From Pseudomonadota bacterium (GTDB taxonomy: Bacteria; Pseudomonadota; Gammaproteobacteria; Burkholderiales; Casimicrobiaceae), in NCBI GenBank assembly GCA_018241785.1, contig JAFEDF010000237.1, positions 1 to 36,821 on the forward strand: DNA of 36,821 nucleotides, given 5' to 3'. Within the stretch, counting starts at the first letter, position 1. Each line of letters begins with the position of its first letter. The notes under the pieces were generated by a model. The model searched no databases. It was not told where the DNA came from and saw nothing but the letters and a program-made list of their open reading frames with translations. Below, one piece after another: positions 6,814 through 16,327 of this stretch. Both the position numbers and the translations under genes were made by a program.

Positions 6814-9024
6814 ATGCATCGCAATCGGATGGAAGTCACGCGGCGCGCGTTCCTCAAGGTCGTCGGTGCCGCGGGGGGCGGGCTCACGCTCGCGATCGGG
6901 ATTCTTCCGGCGGCCGCGCTCGCCGCCGCGGCGAACCGCGTCGCGGGTGCCGGGGCAGCGGCCGCCCCCGCGTTCGCGCCGAACGCGTTCCTGACGATCG
7001 CGCGCGACAGCTCGGTCACGGTGATCGTCAAGCACGTCGAGGTCGGCCAGGGCACCTACACCGGGCTGCCGACGCTCGTCGCCGATGAGCTCGATGCGGC
7101 GTGGTCGCAGGTGCGCGTCGAAGGCGCCCCGGCCGACGCCAAGCTCTATCACAACCTGCTCTGGGGTCCGATGCAGGGCACCGGCGGCTCGACGTCGCTC
7201 GCCGAGGCGTTCGACCAGTACCGTGCGGCCGGCGCCGCAGCGCGCGCGATGCTGGTGGCGGCAGCCGCTGCACGCTGGCGCGTCCCGGCGGACACGATCG
7301 AGGTGCGCAACGGCATCGTCTCGCACGGCACGAAGAAGGCGACTTTCGGCGAGCTCGCCGCCGATGCGGCGAAGCAGCCGCTTCCCGCGTCGCCGGCAGT
7401 GAAAGATCCGAAGCGCTTCGTCTACATCGGTACCCACGTTCCGCGCACCGACTCGAAGGTGAAGTCGACCGGGACTGCGATCTACACGCAGGACATCCAC
7501 CTGCAGGGCATGCTGACCGCGGTCGTCGCCCGCGCGCCGCGCTTCGGTGCGCAGGTGAAGAGCATCGATGCGGCGGCGCTCAAGGGACTGCCCGGCATCC
7601 GCTTCGTCGTCGAGGTCCCGCATGGCGTCGCCGTCGTCGGCAACTCGTTCTGGGATGCGAAGAAGGGCCGCGACGCGCTCAAGGTCACCTGGGACGACGC
7701 GAGCGGCTTTCGCTATTCGTCGTCCGACATCCTCGCGGAGTTCAGACGGCAGATCGCTGCGCCCGGGACGATCGCGCGCAGCGAAGGCGACGCCGCGAAG
7801 GCGCTCGCTGGCGCCGCGCGCAAGCTCGATGCCGAGTTCGAGTTCCCCTATCTCGCGCACGCGGCGATGGAGCCGATGAACTGTGTCGTCCGCTACGACG
7901 GCGACCGCGCCGAAGTGTGGAACGGCGAGCAGTTCCAGACGGCCGACCAGGCAGCGATCGCAAAGGTGCTGGGAATCGCGCCTGAGAAGGTCGCGATCCA
8001 CCAGCTTTTCGGCGGCGGCAGCTTCGGACGCCGGGCGAACCCGCACTCCGACTATGTCGTCGAGGCCGCGACGATCGTCAAGGGCCTCGCCGTGCAGGGG
8101 CAGCGCGGCGTGCCGGTCAAGCTCGTGTGGACGCGCGAGGACGACATGCACGCGGGCTACTACCGGCCCGCATCGCTTCACTCGATGCACGCGGGCCTCG
8201 ACGCGGCAGGCAGCCTCGTCGCGTGGCAGCACCGGATCGTCACGCAGTCGATCCTCGCCGGCAGCCCGTTTGCGGCGATGGTCGCGAACGGTGTCGATCC
8301 GACTTCGGTCGAGGGCGCTGCCGACATCGGCTATGCGATTCCCAATCTCGCCGTCGACCTGCACTCGCCGGAGATTGCGGTGCCGGTCCAGTGGTGGCGC
8401 TCGGTCGGGCACACGCACACGGCGTTCGCCGTCGAGACGTTCATCGACGAGGCCGCGCAGGCGGCAGGCAAGGATCCGGTCGAGTTCAGGAAAGCGCTCC
8501 TCGCGCATCAGCCGCGCCAGCTCGCTGCACTGACCCTCGCCGCCGACAAGGCAGGGTGGGCGAAGCCGCTCGCCCCCGGCGCGACGGGTACGAAGCGCGG
8601 CCGGGGCGTGGCCGTGCACAAGTCGTTCAACACCGCCGTCGCGGAGATCGCCGAAGTGACCGTTGCCGCCGACGGAAGCTTCAAAGTCGACCGCGTCGTC
8701 TGCGCCGTCGAGTGCGGGCTCGCAGTCAACCCCGACATCGTGCGCGCGCAGATGGAGGGAGGCATCGGCTACGGCCTCGCCGCGGCGCTCTTCGGCGAGA
8801 TCACGATCAAGGATGGCGCACCGGTGCAGTCGAACTTCAACGACTACCGCGTGCTGCGCATCAACGAGATGCCCGCAGTCGAGGTCCACATCGTCCCGTC
8901 GGCTGCGAAGCCGACCGGCGTCGGCGAGCCCGGCGTGCCGCCGATTGCGCCTGCCGTCGCCAACGCGATCGCGATGGCGGGCGGCAGGCGGCTGCGCCGG
9001 CTGCCGCTGACGCTCGCGGCGTAA
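6814..9024 (+). CDS. iorB: Molybdopterin-binding subunit of a xanthine-oxidase-family hydroxylase, isoquinoline 1-oxidoreductase beta type
   Basis: A 736-aa catalytic subunit that should bind molybdopterin cytosine dinucleotide and hydroxylate an N-heterocycle or aldehyde. The N-terminus has a Tat signal (TRRAFLKV near residues 9-16, then a long hydrophobic run), so the folded alpha-beta complex is probably exported to the periplasm. Motifs include FGGGSFGRR, the MoCo-binding glycine-rich loop, and GVGEPGVPP near the C-terminus with the catalytic Glu at about 705. The ribosome binding site GGAGG lies seven bases before the ATG. There is no FAD subunit, cytochrome c subunit or XdhC-type chaperone nearby, so the electron acceptor and maturation factor must be elsewhere. 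The family assignment is strong; the substrate is unknown. Confidence 0.92.
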   Translation: MHRNRMEVTRRAFLKVVGAAGGGLTLAIGILPAAALAAAANRVAGAGAAAAPAFAPNAFLTIARDSSVTVIVKHVEVGQGTYTGLPTLVADELDAAWSQVRVEGAPADAKLYHNLLWGPMQGTGGSTSLAEAFDQYRAAGAAARAMLVAAAAARWRVPADTIEVRNGIVSHGTKKATFGELAADAAKQPLPASPAVKDPKRFVYIGTHVPRTDSKVKSTGTAIYTQDIHLQGMLTAVVARAPRFGAQVKSIDAAALKGLPGIRFVVEVPHGVAVVGNSFWDAKKGRDALKVTWDDASGFRYSSSDILAEFRRQIAAPGTIARSEGDAAKALAGAARKLDAEFEFPYLAHAAMEPMNCVVRYDGDRAEVWNGEQFQTADQAAIAKVLGIAPEKVAIHQLFGGGSFGRRANPHSDYVVEAATIVKGLAVQGQRGVPVKLVWTREDDMHAGYYRPASLHSMHAGLDAAGSLVAWQHRIVTQSILAGSPFAAMVANGVDPTSVEGAADIGYAIPNLAVDLHSPEIAVPVQWWRSVGHTHTAFAVETFIDEAAQAAGKDPVEFRKALLAHQPRQLAALTLAADKAGWAKPLAPGATGTKRGRGVAVHKSFNTAVAEIAEVTVAADGSFKVDRVVCAVECGLAVNPDIVRAQMEGGIGYGLAAALFGEITIKDGAPVQSNFNDYRVLRINEMPAVEVHIVPSAAKPTGVGEPGVPPIAPAVANAIAMAGGRRLRRLPLTLAA

Positions 9025-9031
9025 CGCCCGC

Positions 9032-9904
9032 ATGCTGCATACCCCGTCCGGCTTCGTCTCCGCGCCCATCGCGCTTGCGCCGCCGGCGGGCGACGCCCTG
9101 GTGTTCGCGTTCGCCGGCGCGAAGCTCGTCGTCGGTGTCCGCGACGGGAGGCCGCACGTGCCGACGCTCGCGCAGGCGCTCGCCGCGGGGATCGACGGCC
9201 CGCGTCATTATCTCGGCCGGCTCGCCGGAGCCGACTGCGTCGCGGTCACGCTCGGCGACGCCGCCGCCGAGCCGCCCGGCTATCGGCTCGCCGGTCTGCG
9301 CTCGCTGTTCGGCGAGATGCCCGAGGCCGCGCTCGCCGTTGCGGCACGCGCGTTCCAGGTGGTCGACTGGGACCGCTCGCACGCCTTCTGCGGCCGCTGC
9401 GGGACGCCGACGCGCGAGCGTCCCGGCGAGCGCGCGAAGGAGTGCCCCGCGTGCGGCCTCGTCGCCTATCCGCGCGTGTCGCCGGCGATGATGGTGCTGG
9501 TAATCCGCGACGGCGACGTCCTCCTCGCCCGCGCCAACCGCTTTCGCAACATGATGTACAGCGCGCTCGCGGGCTTCGTCGAGCCGGGCGAGACGATCGA
9601 GGATTGCGTCCACCGCGAGGTGCACGAGGAAGTCGGCATCGAAGTCGACCGGCTCGAATACTTCGCGAGCCAGTCGTGGGCGTTTCCGCACTCGCTGATG
9701 ATCGCCTACACGGCGCACTACGCGGGCGGGGCGCTGCGCCCCGACGGCAGCGAGATCGCCGATGCGCGCTGGTTCTCGCCCGACGCGCTGCCCGAGCTTC
9801 CGAGCCCGATGTCGATCGCGCGCCAGCTGATCGACGACACCGTCGCGCGCCTGCGCGGCGCGAGCCGCGGGCAGCAGGGCGCTGCGTCGCCTGCGCTAGA
9901 ATAG
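9032..9904 (+). CDS. nudC: NADH pyrophosphatase NudC
   Basis: A 290-aa Nudix hydrolase that cleaves NAD(H) to NMN(H) and AMP; relatives also remove NAD caps from RNA. The zinc ribbon is Cys120, Cys123, Cys138 and Cys141. The Nudix box runs from Gly181 ([20 protein letters not shown]) to about residue 203. The NudC-specific motif SQSWAFPHS lies at 213-221 (SQPWPFPxS in most members). The gene starts 7 bp after iorB with a weak ribosome binding site. Its stop TAG is part of a -10-like TAGAAT that may serve the next gene. Confidence 0.94.
   Translation: MLHTPSGFVSAPIALAPPAGDALVFAFAGAKLVVGVRDGRPHVPTLAQALAAGIDGPRHYLGRLAGADCVAVTLGDAAAEPPGYRLAGLRSLFGEMPEAALAVAARAFQVVDWDRSHAFCGRCGTPTRERPGERAKECPACGLVAYPRVSPAMMVLVIRDGDVLLARANRFRNMMYSALAGFVEPGETIEDCVHREVHEEVGIEVDRLEYFASQSWAFPHSLMIAYTAHYAGGALRPDGSEIADARWFSPDALPELPSPMSIARQLIDDTVARLRGASRGQQGAASPALE
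9897..9902 (+). promoter_or_regulatory. Possible -10 element ahead of the TPR gene
   Basis: TAGAAT within GCTAGAATAGCGGC overlaps the nudC stop codon and lies about 47 bp before the ATG of the TPR gene. It matches five of six -10 bases and the same extended context seen before trpB and inside folC. No clear -35 box. Confidence 0.45.
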
Positions 9905-9948
9905 CGGCCCTTCATCGGGTCCGGCAGGACCCGCGAGACACGTCTTCG

Positions 9949-10581
9949 ATGCCGCGCATCCCGCCCGCGATCCTCCTCGCGCTGTCCTTCGCCGTCGTCG
10001 CCGTCCAGGGCCCCGCCCGCGCGGCGGACGCCGGATCGGGCACGCAAGCCGCATCGCCCGCCGCACCGCCGCCCGAGACGCGCGGCATGGACGAAGCCAC
10101 GCGCAAGGCCTACGCGGACAAGCTGCGCGAGGCGCAAAAGCTCGTCGAGGGCAAGCGCTACGCGGAGGCGATCGCGATCCTCGATGCGCTCACCGCCGCG
10201 CATCCGCGCGAGCCCCAGGCGCGCTTCATCAAGGGCGTCGCGCTGATGGACGAGGATCGCACCGAAGAGGCGATCGCGCAGTACCGCGCGCTGGTCAGCG
10301 ATTTTCCGGAGCTTCCGGAACCGCACAACAATCTCGCGGTCCTCTATGCGCGCAAGGGTGAGTATGCGCAAGCCCGCGACGAGCTCGAGCGCGCGATCGC
10401 AGCGGCTCCGGACTACGCCGTCGCGCGCGAGAACCTCGGCGACGTCTATGTACGGCTCGCCCAGATCGAGTACCAGCGCGCCGCGGGCCTCAACAAGGCC
10501 AACCGCGGCGTCGCGGCCAAGCTCGAGCTCGTGAAGAGGATCGCAACCCCCGGCGTGCAGGCGCCGGCCACTGGACAATAG
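9949..10581 (+). CDS. Exported tetratricopeptide-repeat protein
   Basis: A 210-aa protein with an N-terminal signal peptide (hydrophobic [12 protein letters not shown], likely cleavage after ARAA near residue 26). After a short Pro/Ala linker, at least three TPR units follow from about residue 50 to 175: [43 protein letters not shown] and [22 protein letters not shown]. TPRs bind protein partners; no partner can be named. The gene is followed 13 bp later by ppiA, and the order TPR-ppiA-ppiB-lpxH recurs in Betaproteobacteria, which suggests an envelope role. The ATG at 9949 was chosen because it opens the signal peptide. Confidence 0.88.
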   Translation: MPRIPPAILLALSFAVVAVQGPARAADAGSGTQAASPAAPPPETRGMDEATRKAYADKLREAQKLVEGKRYAEAIAILDALTAAHPREPQARFIKGVALMDEDRTEEAIAQYRALVSDFPELPEPHNNLAVLYARKGEYAQARDELERAIAAAPDYAVARENLGDVYVRLAQIEYQRAAGLNKANRGVAAKLELVKRIATPGVQAPATGQ

Positions 10582-10594
10582 AAGGAGACCGTTC

Positions 10595-11188
10595 ATGCTG
10601 CGTCAACTCGTCGCCGCGGCGGCATTCGCCCTCGCCGCCACCGCCCTTCCGGCGTACGCCGCCAATCCCGAGGTCGAGCTCGACACCAGCGCGGGAGTGA
10701 TCAAGCTCGAGCTCTTCCCGCACGCCGCGCCGAAGACGGTCGAGAACTTCCTCGCCTACGTGAAGGACGGTCACTACAGCGGCACCCAGTTTCACCGGGT
10801 GATTGCGGGATTCATGATCCAGGGCGGCGGCTACGACGCGAACTTCTGGGAGAAGCCGACGCGTCCGCCGATCGCGATCGAATCGCAGGAGAGCGCCAAG
10901 GCGGGCCTCTCCAACGTGCGCGGGACGATCGCGATGGCGCGCACCGGAGACCCGAATTCGGCGACCGCGCAGTTCTTCATCAACGTCGCCGACAACAGCC
11001 GCCTCGATTTCCGCTCGGCGACTCCGCAGGGCTGGGGCTACACGGTGTTCGGCAAGGTGATCGCCGGCATGGACGTCGTCGATCGCATCGCCCACTCGAA
11101 GACCGGTCCCGCGGGGCCGTTTCGCTCCGACGTCCCGGCCGAACGCGTGCTGATCAAGTCGGCGAAGATCGTTGCGTCATCCAACTGA
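10595..11188 (+). CDS. ppiA: Periplasmic peptidyl-prolyl cis-trans isomerase A (cyclophilin)
   Basis: A 197-aa cyclophilin-type PPIase that accelerates proline isomerisation in exported proteins. A signal peptide (residues 1-22, ending AYA-AN) directs it to the periplasm. The cyclophilin signature is clear: [13 protein letters not shown] and [22 protein letters not shown], including the catalytic Arg in FHRVI. AAGGAG precedes the ATG. The gene is followed 9 bp later by its cytoplasmic paralogue ppiB, and the two share near-identical core motifs, consistent with an old tandem duplication. Confidence 0.95.
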   Translation: MLRQLVAAAAFALAATALPAYAANPEVELDTSAGVIKLELFPHAAPKTVENFLAYVKDGHYSGTQFHRVIAGFMIQGGGYDANFWEKPTRPPIAIESQESAKAGLSNVRGTIAMARTGDPNSATAQFFINVADNSRLDFRSATPQGWGYTVFGKVIAGMDVVDRIAHSKTGPAGPFRSDVPAERVLIKSAKIVASSN

Positions 11189-11197
11189 GGATCCGAG

Positions 11198-11698
11198 ATG
11201 GTCATCCTGCACACCAACCACGGCGACATCACGCTCGAGCTCGACGCCGAGAACGCTCCGGCGACGGTCGCGAACTTCCTGCAGTACGTCCGCGACGGTC
11301 ACTACGACGGAACGGTGTTCCACCGCGTCATCCCCGGCTTCATGATCCAGGGCGGCGGCTTCGCAGCCGGCATGCGGCAGAAGCCGACGCGCGCGCCGGT
11401 GGCGAACGAGGCCGGCAACGGCGTGAAGAACCAGCGCTACACCGTGGCGATGGCGCGCACGTCGGAGCCGCACTCGGCGACTGCGCAGTTCTTCATCAAC
11501 GTCGCCGACAACGCGTTCCTCGACTACAAGGGCCCGAGCCCGCAGGGCTTCGGCTACTGCGTGTTCGGACGCGTCGTCGACGGCACCGCGGTCGTCGACC
11601 GCATCGCTGCGGTGGCGACTGGAACCTCGGGCTTCCACGAGAACGTGCCGAAGGACGACGTCGTGATCACCCGCGCCGAGGAGCAGGCGGCCGCGTGA
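11198..11698 (+). CDS. ppiB: Cytoplasmic peptidyl-prolyl cis-trans isomerase B (cyclophilin)
   Basis: A 166-aa cyclophilin without a signal peptide, so cytoplasmic. Motifs are [15 protein letters not shown] with the catalytic Arg, [22 protein letters not shown], and a C-terminal [17 protein letters not shown] lies just before the ATG. Length and sequence match PpiB of Gram-negative bacteria. It is in tandem with ppiA and 22 bp ahead of lpxH, probably in the same transcript. Confidence 0.96.
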   Translation: MVILHTNHGDITLELDAENAPATVANFLQYVRDGHYDGTVFHRVIPGFMIQGGGFAAGMRQKPTRAPVANEAGNGVKNQRYTVAMARTSEPHSATAQFFINVADNAFLDYKGPSPQGFGYCVFGRVVDGTAVVDRIAAVATGTSGFHENVPKDDVVITRAEEQAAA

Positions 11699-11720
11699 CG
11701 GCGCTGCGCCGTACCCGGCC

Positions 11721-12449
11721 TTGAAGCCGGTCCTGCTCCTGTCGGACCTGCATCTCGCCGACGAGCGCGCCAACTCCGCCGGGGCGTTTCACGCATTCGC
11801 CGCCGGCCCGGCGCGCGCGGCCGGTGCCGTGTACATCCTCGGCGATCTCTTCGATTCGTGGATCGGCGACGACCAGCTCCGCGAACCCTTCGCCGCGAAC
11901 ATCGTGCAGGCGCTGCGCGGCATTGCCGACGCGGGCGTCGTGCTCTCGATCGCGCGCGGCAACCGCGATTTCCTGCTCGGTGAGGAGTTTGCACGCGCGA
12001 CCGGTGCGACGCTCCTCGCCGAGCAGGCGGTCGCTGACCTCGGAGGGGTCGCGACGCTGCTCACGCACGGCGACGAGCTCTGCACCGATGACCATGCGTA
12101 CCAGCGCTACCGGGAGTGGATGCGCGACCCGGTGCACCGGCGCCGGCTCCTGCGCCTGCCATACCGGCTGCGCCGGCGCATCGCCGCCTGGATGCGCACG
12201 AGAAGCCGCAGCGAGACGGCGCGCAAGCCCGAATCGATCCTCGACGTCAACGCCGCGGCGGTCGAGGAAGCGCTGCGCCGGCATCGGGTGACGCGCATCA
12301 TCCACGGCCACACGCACCGGCCGGCGCGGCACGAGCTCGTCGTCGACGGCGTGCGCTGCGAGCGGATCGTCCTCGCCGACTGGAACGGGCGCGGGCACTA
12401 CCTCGAAATCGGCGACGAAGGCTTGCGCAACGTCGACATCGACGGATGA
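11721..12449 (+). CDS. lpxH: UDP-2,3-diacylglucosamine diphosphatase
   Basis: A 242-aa calcineurin-like metallophosphoesterase of lipid A synthesis. It hydrolyses UDP-2,3-diacylglucosamine to lipid X at the inner membrane face. Metal-binding motifs appear in the expected order: Asp9 and His11 (DLH), Asp42 (GDLFDSW), Asn81 (GNRDF), His116 (THGDE), and His195/His197 (IHGHTHRP). The start is TTG at 11721, directly before KPVLLLSDLH; no better ATG exists at that position. The stop overlaps the ATG of the TerC-family gene. Its presence shows an LPS-bearing outer membrane. Confidence 0.94.
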   Translation: MKPVLLLSDLHLADERANSAGAFHAFAAGPARAAGAVYILGDLFDSWIGDDQLREPFAANIVQALRGIADAGVVLSIARGNRDFLLGEEFARATGATLLAEQAVADLGGVATLLTHGDELCTDDHAYQRYREWMRDPVHRRRLLRLPYRLRRRIAAWMRTRSRSETARKPESILDVNAAAVEEALRRHRVTRIIHGHTHRPARHELVVDGVRCERIVLADWNGRGHYLEIGDEGLRNVDIDG

Positions 12450-13342
12450 GTCCCGAGCCATTCACGGCCGCATGGCTGTCGGCGCTGGCGTCGATCATCG
12501 TGATCGACCTGATTCTCGCCGGCGACAACGCGATCGTGATCGGGCTCGCCGCGCGCAACGTCGCGCCGGCGATGCAGCGCAGGGTGATCCTGTGGGGAAC
12601 CGCGGGGGCGATCGTCGTCCGCACCCTTCTCACGTTCGTCGTCGTCTGGCTCCTGCGCGTCCCCGGCTTCCTCGCCGTCGGTGGCGTCGCGCTCGCCTGG
12701 ATCGGCTGGAAGCTGACCCGCGGCGGCGACGAGGTTCCGAACGAAGCAGCCGTGCCGGCGCGCGGCACGCTGGGCGGTGCGATCCGCACGATCGTCGTCG
12801 CCGACGCCGTCATGGGGGTCGACAACGTGCTCGCAGTGGGAGGTGCCGCGCACGGCTCGTTCCTGCTCGTCGTGATCGGGCTCGCGGCGTCGATCCCGAT
12901 CGTCATCTGGGGCTCGACGCTGGTGCTGAAGTGGGTCGAGCGCGTGCCGGCGCTGCTGTGGGTCGGCGCCGGCGTGCTGGGCTTCACCGCAGCGAAGATG
13001 GTCGCGAGCGAGCCGCTCTTCGCGGCAGCCTTCGCGGCGATGCCGGGGCTTCGCCTCGCGCTCTACGTCGCGATCGTCGGCGCGCTCGTCGGCGTTCCGG
13101 TCTGGCGCAGCCTCGGTCCGGCGTGGCGAACGCAGGTGCTCGCGCTCGCGTTGCTCGTCGCCTGGCTCGCCGCCTGGGGCGCACTCGACGCGAGGCTCGC
13201 GGCGACGCTCGATCCGGCCGGCGCCTGGCGCTGGGACGAGAGCCTCGCCGACTTCATCCGCTGGGTGGGGTGGATCCCGCTCGTCGTCGCGCTGATGCGG
13301 CAACGGCGGCGCAAAGGGCTCGACACCCGCGCACCCGGCTGA
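12446..13342 (+). CDS. TerC-family integral membrane protein
   Basis: A 298-aa membrane protein with about seven hydrophobic segments. Two acidic intramembrane motifs are diagnostic of the TerC family: DLILAGDNAIVIG near residues 19-31 and DAVMGVDNVLAV near 120-131. Family members are linked to metal ion (often Mn2+) export and to tellurium resistance; no tellurite genes are nearby, so metal homeostasis is the likelier role. The C-terminus is extended compared with short YjbE-type members and carries two more membrane spans and a basic tail. The start ATG overlaps the lpxH stop (ATGA). A perfect 9-bp hairpin follows 12 bp after the stop. Confidence 0.9.
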   Translation: MSPEPFTAAWLSALASIIVIDLILAGDNAIVIGLAARNVAPAMQRRVILWGTAGAIVVRTLLTFVVVWLLRVPGFLAVGGVALAWIGWKLTRGGDEVPNEAAVPARGTLGGAIRTIVVADAVMGVDNVLAVGGAAHGSFLLVVIGLAASIPIVIWGSTLVLKWVERVPALLWVGAGVLGFTAAKMVASEPLFAAAFAAMPGLRLALYVAIVGALVGVPVWRSLGPAWRTQVLALALLVAWLAAWGALDARLAATLDPAGAWRWDESLADFIRWVGWIPLVVALMRQRRRKGLDTRAPG

Positions 13343-13353
13343 ACGCAGCGCAC

Positions 13354-13378
13354 CCCGCCGGCGCGAGCGGCCGGCGGG
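13354..13378. terminator. Hairpin between convergent genes
   Basis: CCCGCCGGC and GCCGGCGGG form a perfect 9-bp stem with a 7-base loop. It lies between the stop of the TerC-family gene (plus) and the stop of the 20-codon ORF (minus), where a bidirectional terminator is expected. Neither side has a T tract, so this is inferred from position and stem stability. Confidence 0.55.
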
Positions 13379-13386
13379 ATCCGGCG

Positions 13387-13449
13387 CTACGGCTTCTTCG
13401 GCTGCTTGGGTTTCTTCGGTTCCTTGCGTTGCTTGTCGCGGTTGCCCAT
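13387..13449 (-). CDS. Putative 20-aa lysine-rich small protein
   Basis: A 20-codon ORF encodes MGNRDKQRKEPKKPKQPKKP. About half the residues are Lys or Arg, alternating with Pro in the second half. A strong ribosome binding site (GGAGGG) ends five bases before the ATG, far better than expected by chance. I recall similar very short MGN-D-K-R/K-rich predicted proteins in Proteobacteria, but no function is known; binding to nucleic acid or ribosome is only a guess from charge. A hairpin follows its stop. Two further hairpins and a TAGCAT -10-like box (13518-13523, minus) precede it. Confidence 0.6.
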   Translation of the reverse strand: MGNRDKQRKEPKKPKQPKKP

Positions 13450-13475
13450 GTCGCCCTCCGTGCCGGCCACCTGCG

Positions 13476-13506
13476 GGCGCGCCCCGCGCGCCTGCCCGTC
13501 ACGGGC
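13476..13506. other. Two tandem GC hairpins upstream of the small ORF
   Basis: GGCGCGC-CCC-GCGCGCC (13476-13492) and GCCCG-TCA-CGGGC (13494-13506) are two adjacent perfect hairpins in the gap between the stop of the sulfhydrylase-family gene and the 20-aa ORF. They could end the purF-side transcript or structure the leader of the small ORF. No T tract is present. Confidence 0.4.
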
Positions 13507-13543
13507 CGGTTGCGCCTATGCTACCGGCAGGGGGCATGCGTAC

Positions 13544-14788
13544 TCAAGCCGCGGCGAGCGCCTGCTCGAAGTCGCCCACGAGGTCGGCAGTGTCCTCGAT
13601 GCCGACCGACACGCGCACCAGCGTTTCGGCGATGCCCATCTCGGCGCGCCGCGCCGCGCCCATCTCCCAGTAGATCGTCTGCGCGACCGGAATCACCAGC
13701 GTCCGGTTGTCGCCGAGGTTCGACGACAGGATCGCCACCTGGAGGCGGTTCAGCATCGCCATCATGTCGCAGCCGTCGGCAGTCTCGAACGACAGGAGCG
13801 CGCCGGGGGCGCGGAACAGCGCGCGCACGCGCTCGTGCTGCGGATGCGATGCGAGCCCCGGATAGTGCACCGCGTGAACTTTCGGATGGTGCACGAGGAA
13901 ATCCGCCAGCGCCTGCGCGTTGGCGCACTGCCGGTCGAGGCGCAGAGCGAGCGTCTCGGCGCCGATCGCGAGATGGTGCGCCTGCTCGGCCGAGAGCGTG
14001 GCGCCGAAGTCGCGCAGCGCCTTCTTGCGCAGCTGCGTGACCGCCTGCAGCGCCGGCTTCTGCCTGCGGTAGTTGTCGGCGATGTTCGGGTAGCGCGTCC
14101 AGTCGAAGCGTCCCGTGTCGGTGACGGCGCCGCCGAGCGCGTTGCCGTGGCCGCCGATGTACTTGGTGAGTGCATTCACGACGAGGCTCGCGTCCGACTC
14201 GGCCGGCCGGTAGAGCCACGGCGAGGTCATCGTGTTGTCGACGACGTAGACGAGGCCGCGCTCGCGGCACAGCGCGCCGATCGCGTCGAGGTCGGCGACC
14301 TGCGTGCGCGGATTGGCGATCGTTTCGACGAAGACCATCCGCGTCGCCGGCGTGAGCGCGCGCTCGACGCTGGCGGCCGAGGTCGCGTCGACGAACGTCA
14401 CTGCGGTACCGTGCGCGGCGAGCGTGGCGAGCAGGCTGTTGGTGTTGCCGAACACGAACGAGCTCGCCACCACGTGATCGCCCGCCTTGAGGAGGGCGAT
14501 CGCGATGGCGCCGATCGCCGCCATGCCGGTCGCGAAGCAGACGCTCGCCACCCCTCCTTCCATCGCGGTGATCTTGGCTTCGAGCGCCGCGGTGGTCGGA
14601 TTGCCCTGGCGGCCGTAGGCGTAGCCCTGTGCGCGGTTCTGGAACACGGCGACGAGGTCCGCCGCATCGCGGTAGCCATAGGCGACCGACAGGTGCAACG
14701 GCTTGTGCAGCGCTCCGTGCTCGATCGGCGACGCACGATCGGCGTGGAGGATCGACGTCGTGAAGCCGCGCTTGCGCTCTTCGCTCAT
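13544..14788 (-). CDS. PLP-dependent cystathionine gamma-synthase-family protein (sulfhydrylase-like)
   Basis: A 414-aa enzyme of the Cys/Met metabolism PLP family, which includes cystathionine gamma-synthase and O-acyl- and O-succinylhomoserine sulfhydrylases. PLP-site features are [15 protein letters not shown] near residues 57-70, the aspartate in VVDNTMTSP near 184, and the Schiff-base Lys209 in [16 protein letters not shown]. It resembles the Betaproteobacterial subgroup starting GFTTxILHxDR with [12 protein letters not shown], which differs from true MetZ in its N-terminal half. The exact reaction is therefore uncertain. Its ATG overlaps the purF stop by four bases (14785-14788), the slot usually taken by metZ. 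Confidence 0.85.
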   Translation of the reverse strand: MSEERKRGFTTSILHADRASPIEHGALHKPLHLSVAYGYRDAADLVAVFQNRAQGYAYGRQGNPTTAALEAKITAMEGGVASVCFATGMAAIGAIAIALLKAGDHVVASSFVFGNTNSLLATLAAHGTAVTFVDATSAASVERALTPATRMVFVETIANPRTQVADLDAIGALCRERGLVYVVDNTMTSPWLYRPAESDASLVVNALTKYIGGHGNALGGAVTDTGRFDWTRYPNIADNYRRQKPALQAVTQLRKKALRDFGATLSAEQAHHLAIGAETLALRLDRQCANAQALADFLVHHPKVHAVHYPGLASHPQHERVRALFRAPGALLSFETADGCDMMAMLNRLQVAILSSNLGDNRTLVIPVAQTIYWEMGAARRAEMGIAETLVRVSVGIEDTADLVGDFEQALAAA

Positions 14789-16293
14789 TCGCCCGGCCCT
14801 CCACGCGGCTCGTCGCCGTCGGTTGTGGTCCCGCGCGATTCGTCGCGCTCGCGCGCGAGCTGGGCGAGGTATTCGGGCGTCACGTCGCCGGTGATGTAGT
14901 GGCCGTCGAAGCACGACGCCTCGAAGTTCGTGAGCGCCGGATTGCAGCGGCGCACCGCCTCCTTCAGCGCATCGAGGCGCTGGTAGACGAGGAGGTCGGC
15001 GCCGATCTCGGCCGCGATGCCGGCTTCGCTTCGCCCGGTCGCGACGAGCTCGTGCTGGTTCGGCATGTCGATGCCGTAGACGTTCGGATAGCGCACCGGC
15101 GGGCTCGCCGACGCGAAGTACACCTTGCGCGCCCCGGCATCGCGCGCCATCTGCACGATCTCGCGCGATGTCGTTCCGCGCACGATCGAGTCGTCGACGA
15201 GCAGCACGACCTTGTCCTTGAACTCCATGCCGATCGCGTTGAGCTTCTGGCGCACGCTCTTCTTGCGCATCTCCTGGCCAGGCATGATGAACGTGCGGCC
15301 GATGTAGCGGTTCTTGACGAAGCCTTCGCGGTAGGTGAGCCCGAGCGTGTTGGCGAGCTCGAGCGCCGACGGCCGGCTCGAGTCCGGAATCGGGATCACG
15401 ACGTCGATGTCGCGCGCCTCCGGAATCGCGCGAACCTGCTCGGCGAGCGCGCCGCCCATGCGCAGGCGCGCCTCGTACACCGAGGTGCCGTCGATCACCG
15501 AGTCGGGCCGCGCGAGATAGACGTACTCGAAGAGGCAGGGATTGAGCGACGGATGCTCGGCGCACTGGCGGGCGTGGAAGTTCCCTTCGAGGTCGACGAA
15601 GATCGCCTCGCCGGGCCCGACGTCGCGCAGCAGCGCGTAGCCGAGCGGCAGCAGCGCAACCGATTCCGACGCCACCAGGTACTCGCTGCGGCTCTTCCCC
15701 TCGGCGACGCCGACGACGAGCGGCCGGATGCCGAACGGGTCACGGAACGCGAGCATGCCGTAGCCGGCGATCATCGCGACCACCGCGTAGGCGCCGCGGC
15801 AGCGCCGGTGCACGCCCGCGACCGCGCGGAAGATCGCGTCGGCGTCGAGGCGATGGTGCCGGGCGGCACGCTCGAGCTCGAGCGCAAGCACGTTCAGCAG
15901 CACCTCGCTGTCCGAGTTGGTGTTGACGTGGCGGAAATCGAGCTCCCACAGCTCGCGCTTCAGCGCGTCGCTGTTGGTGAGATTGCCGTTGTGCCCCAGC
16001 GTCACCCCGAACGGCGAGTTGACGTAGAAAGGCTGCGATTCCTGGTCCGACCACGCCGATCCCGCCGTCGGGTAACGGCAGTGGGCAATGCCGGTAGTGC
16101 CGACGAGCTCGCGCATGTTGCGCGTGCGGAACACGTCGCGGACGAGCCCGGGCCCCTTCCAGGTGTGGAAGCTCGACCCTTCGCTCGTGACGATGCCCGC
16201 CGCATCCTGCCCGCGGTGCTGCAGCAGCAGCAATCCGTCATAGAGGAGCTGGTTCACGGGCCCGGTGGCCACGGCGCCGACAATGCCGCACAT
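14785..16293 (-). CDS. purF: Amidophosphoribosyltransferase
   Basis: A 502-aa enzyme catalysing the first committed step of purine synthesis, forming 5-phosphoribosylamine from PRPP and glutamine. The N-terminal class II glutaminase domain starts with the nucleophile Cys2 (MCGIVG) and contains HRGQDAAGI and GHNGNLTN. The phosphoribosyltransferase domain has the PRPP loop [13 protein letters not shown] at about 362-374. Length matches E. coli PurF (505 aa). The gene starts 29 bp after cvpA, the classic cvpA-purF order, and couples to the downstream PLP enzyme through an ATGA overlap. Confidence 0.97.
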   Translation of the reverse strand: MCGIVGAVATGPVNQLLYDGLLLLQHRGQDAAGIVTSEGSSFHTWKGPGLVRDVFRTRNMRELVGTTGIAHCRYPTAGSAWSDQESQPFYVNSPFGVTLGHNGNLTNSDALKRELWELDFRHVNTNSDSEVLLNVLALELERAARHHRLDADAIFRAVAGVHRRCRGAYAVVAMIAGYGMLAFRDPFGIRPLVVGVAEGKSRSEYLVASESVALLPLGYALLRDVGPGEAIFVDLEGNFHARQCAEHPSLNPCLFEYVYLARPDSVIDGTSVYEARLRMGGALAEQVRAIPEARDIDVVIPIPDSSRPSALELANTLGLTYREGFVKNRYIGRTFIMPGQEMRKKSVRQKLNAIGMEFKDKVVLLVDDSIVRGTTSREIVQMARDAGARKVYFASASPPVRYPNVYGIDMPNQHELVATGRSEAGIAAEIGADLLVYQRLDALKEAVRRCNPALTNFEASCFDGHYITGDVTPEYLAQLARERDESRGTTTDGDEPRGGPGE

Positions 16294-16321
16294 GAGTTGA
16301 TCGCCTGTAGACGGTTTCGAT

Positions 16322-16327
16322 CCTATA
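16322..16327 (-). promoter_or_regulatory. Possible -10 element ahead of purF
   Basis: TATAGG on the minus strand overlaps the cvpA stop codon, about 29 bp upstream of the purF ATG. Four of six bases match the -10 consensus, and no -35 box is clear. It may give purF a separate start within the cluster. Confidence 0.25.

Noticed and set aside
6223..9069. A 948-codon open frame antisense to the molybdenum hydroxylase genes
   Set aside because: It is a by-product of GC-rich codon use: composition is Arg/Asp/His-rich without any domain, and the plus strand encodes a clearly recognised enzyme pair with all motifs.
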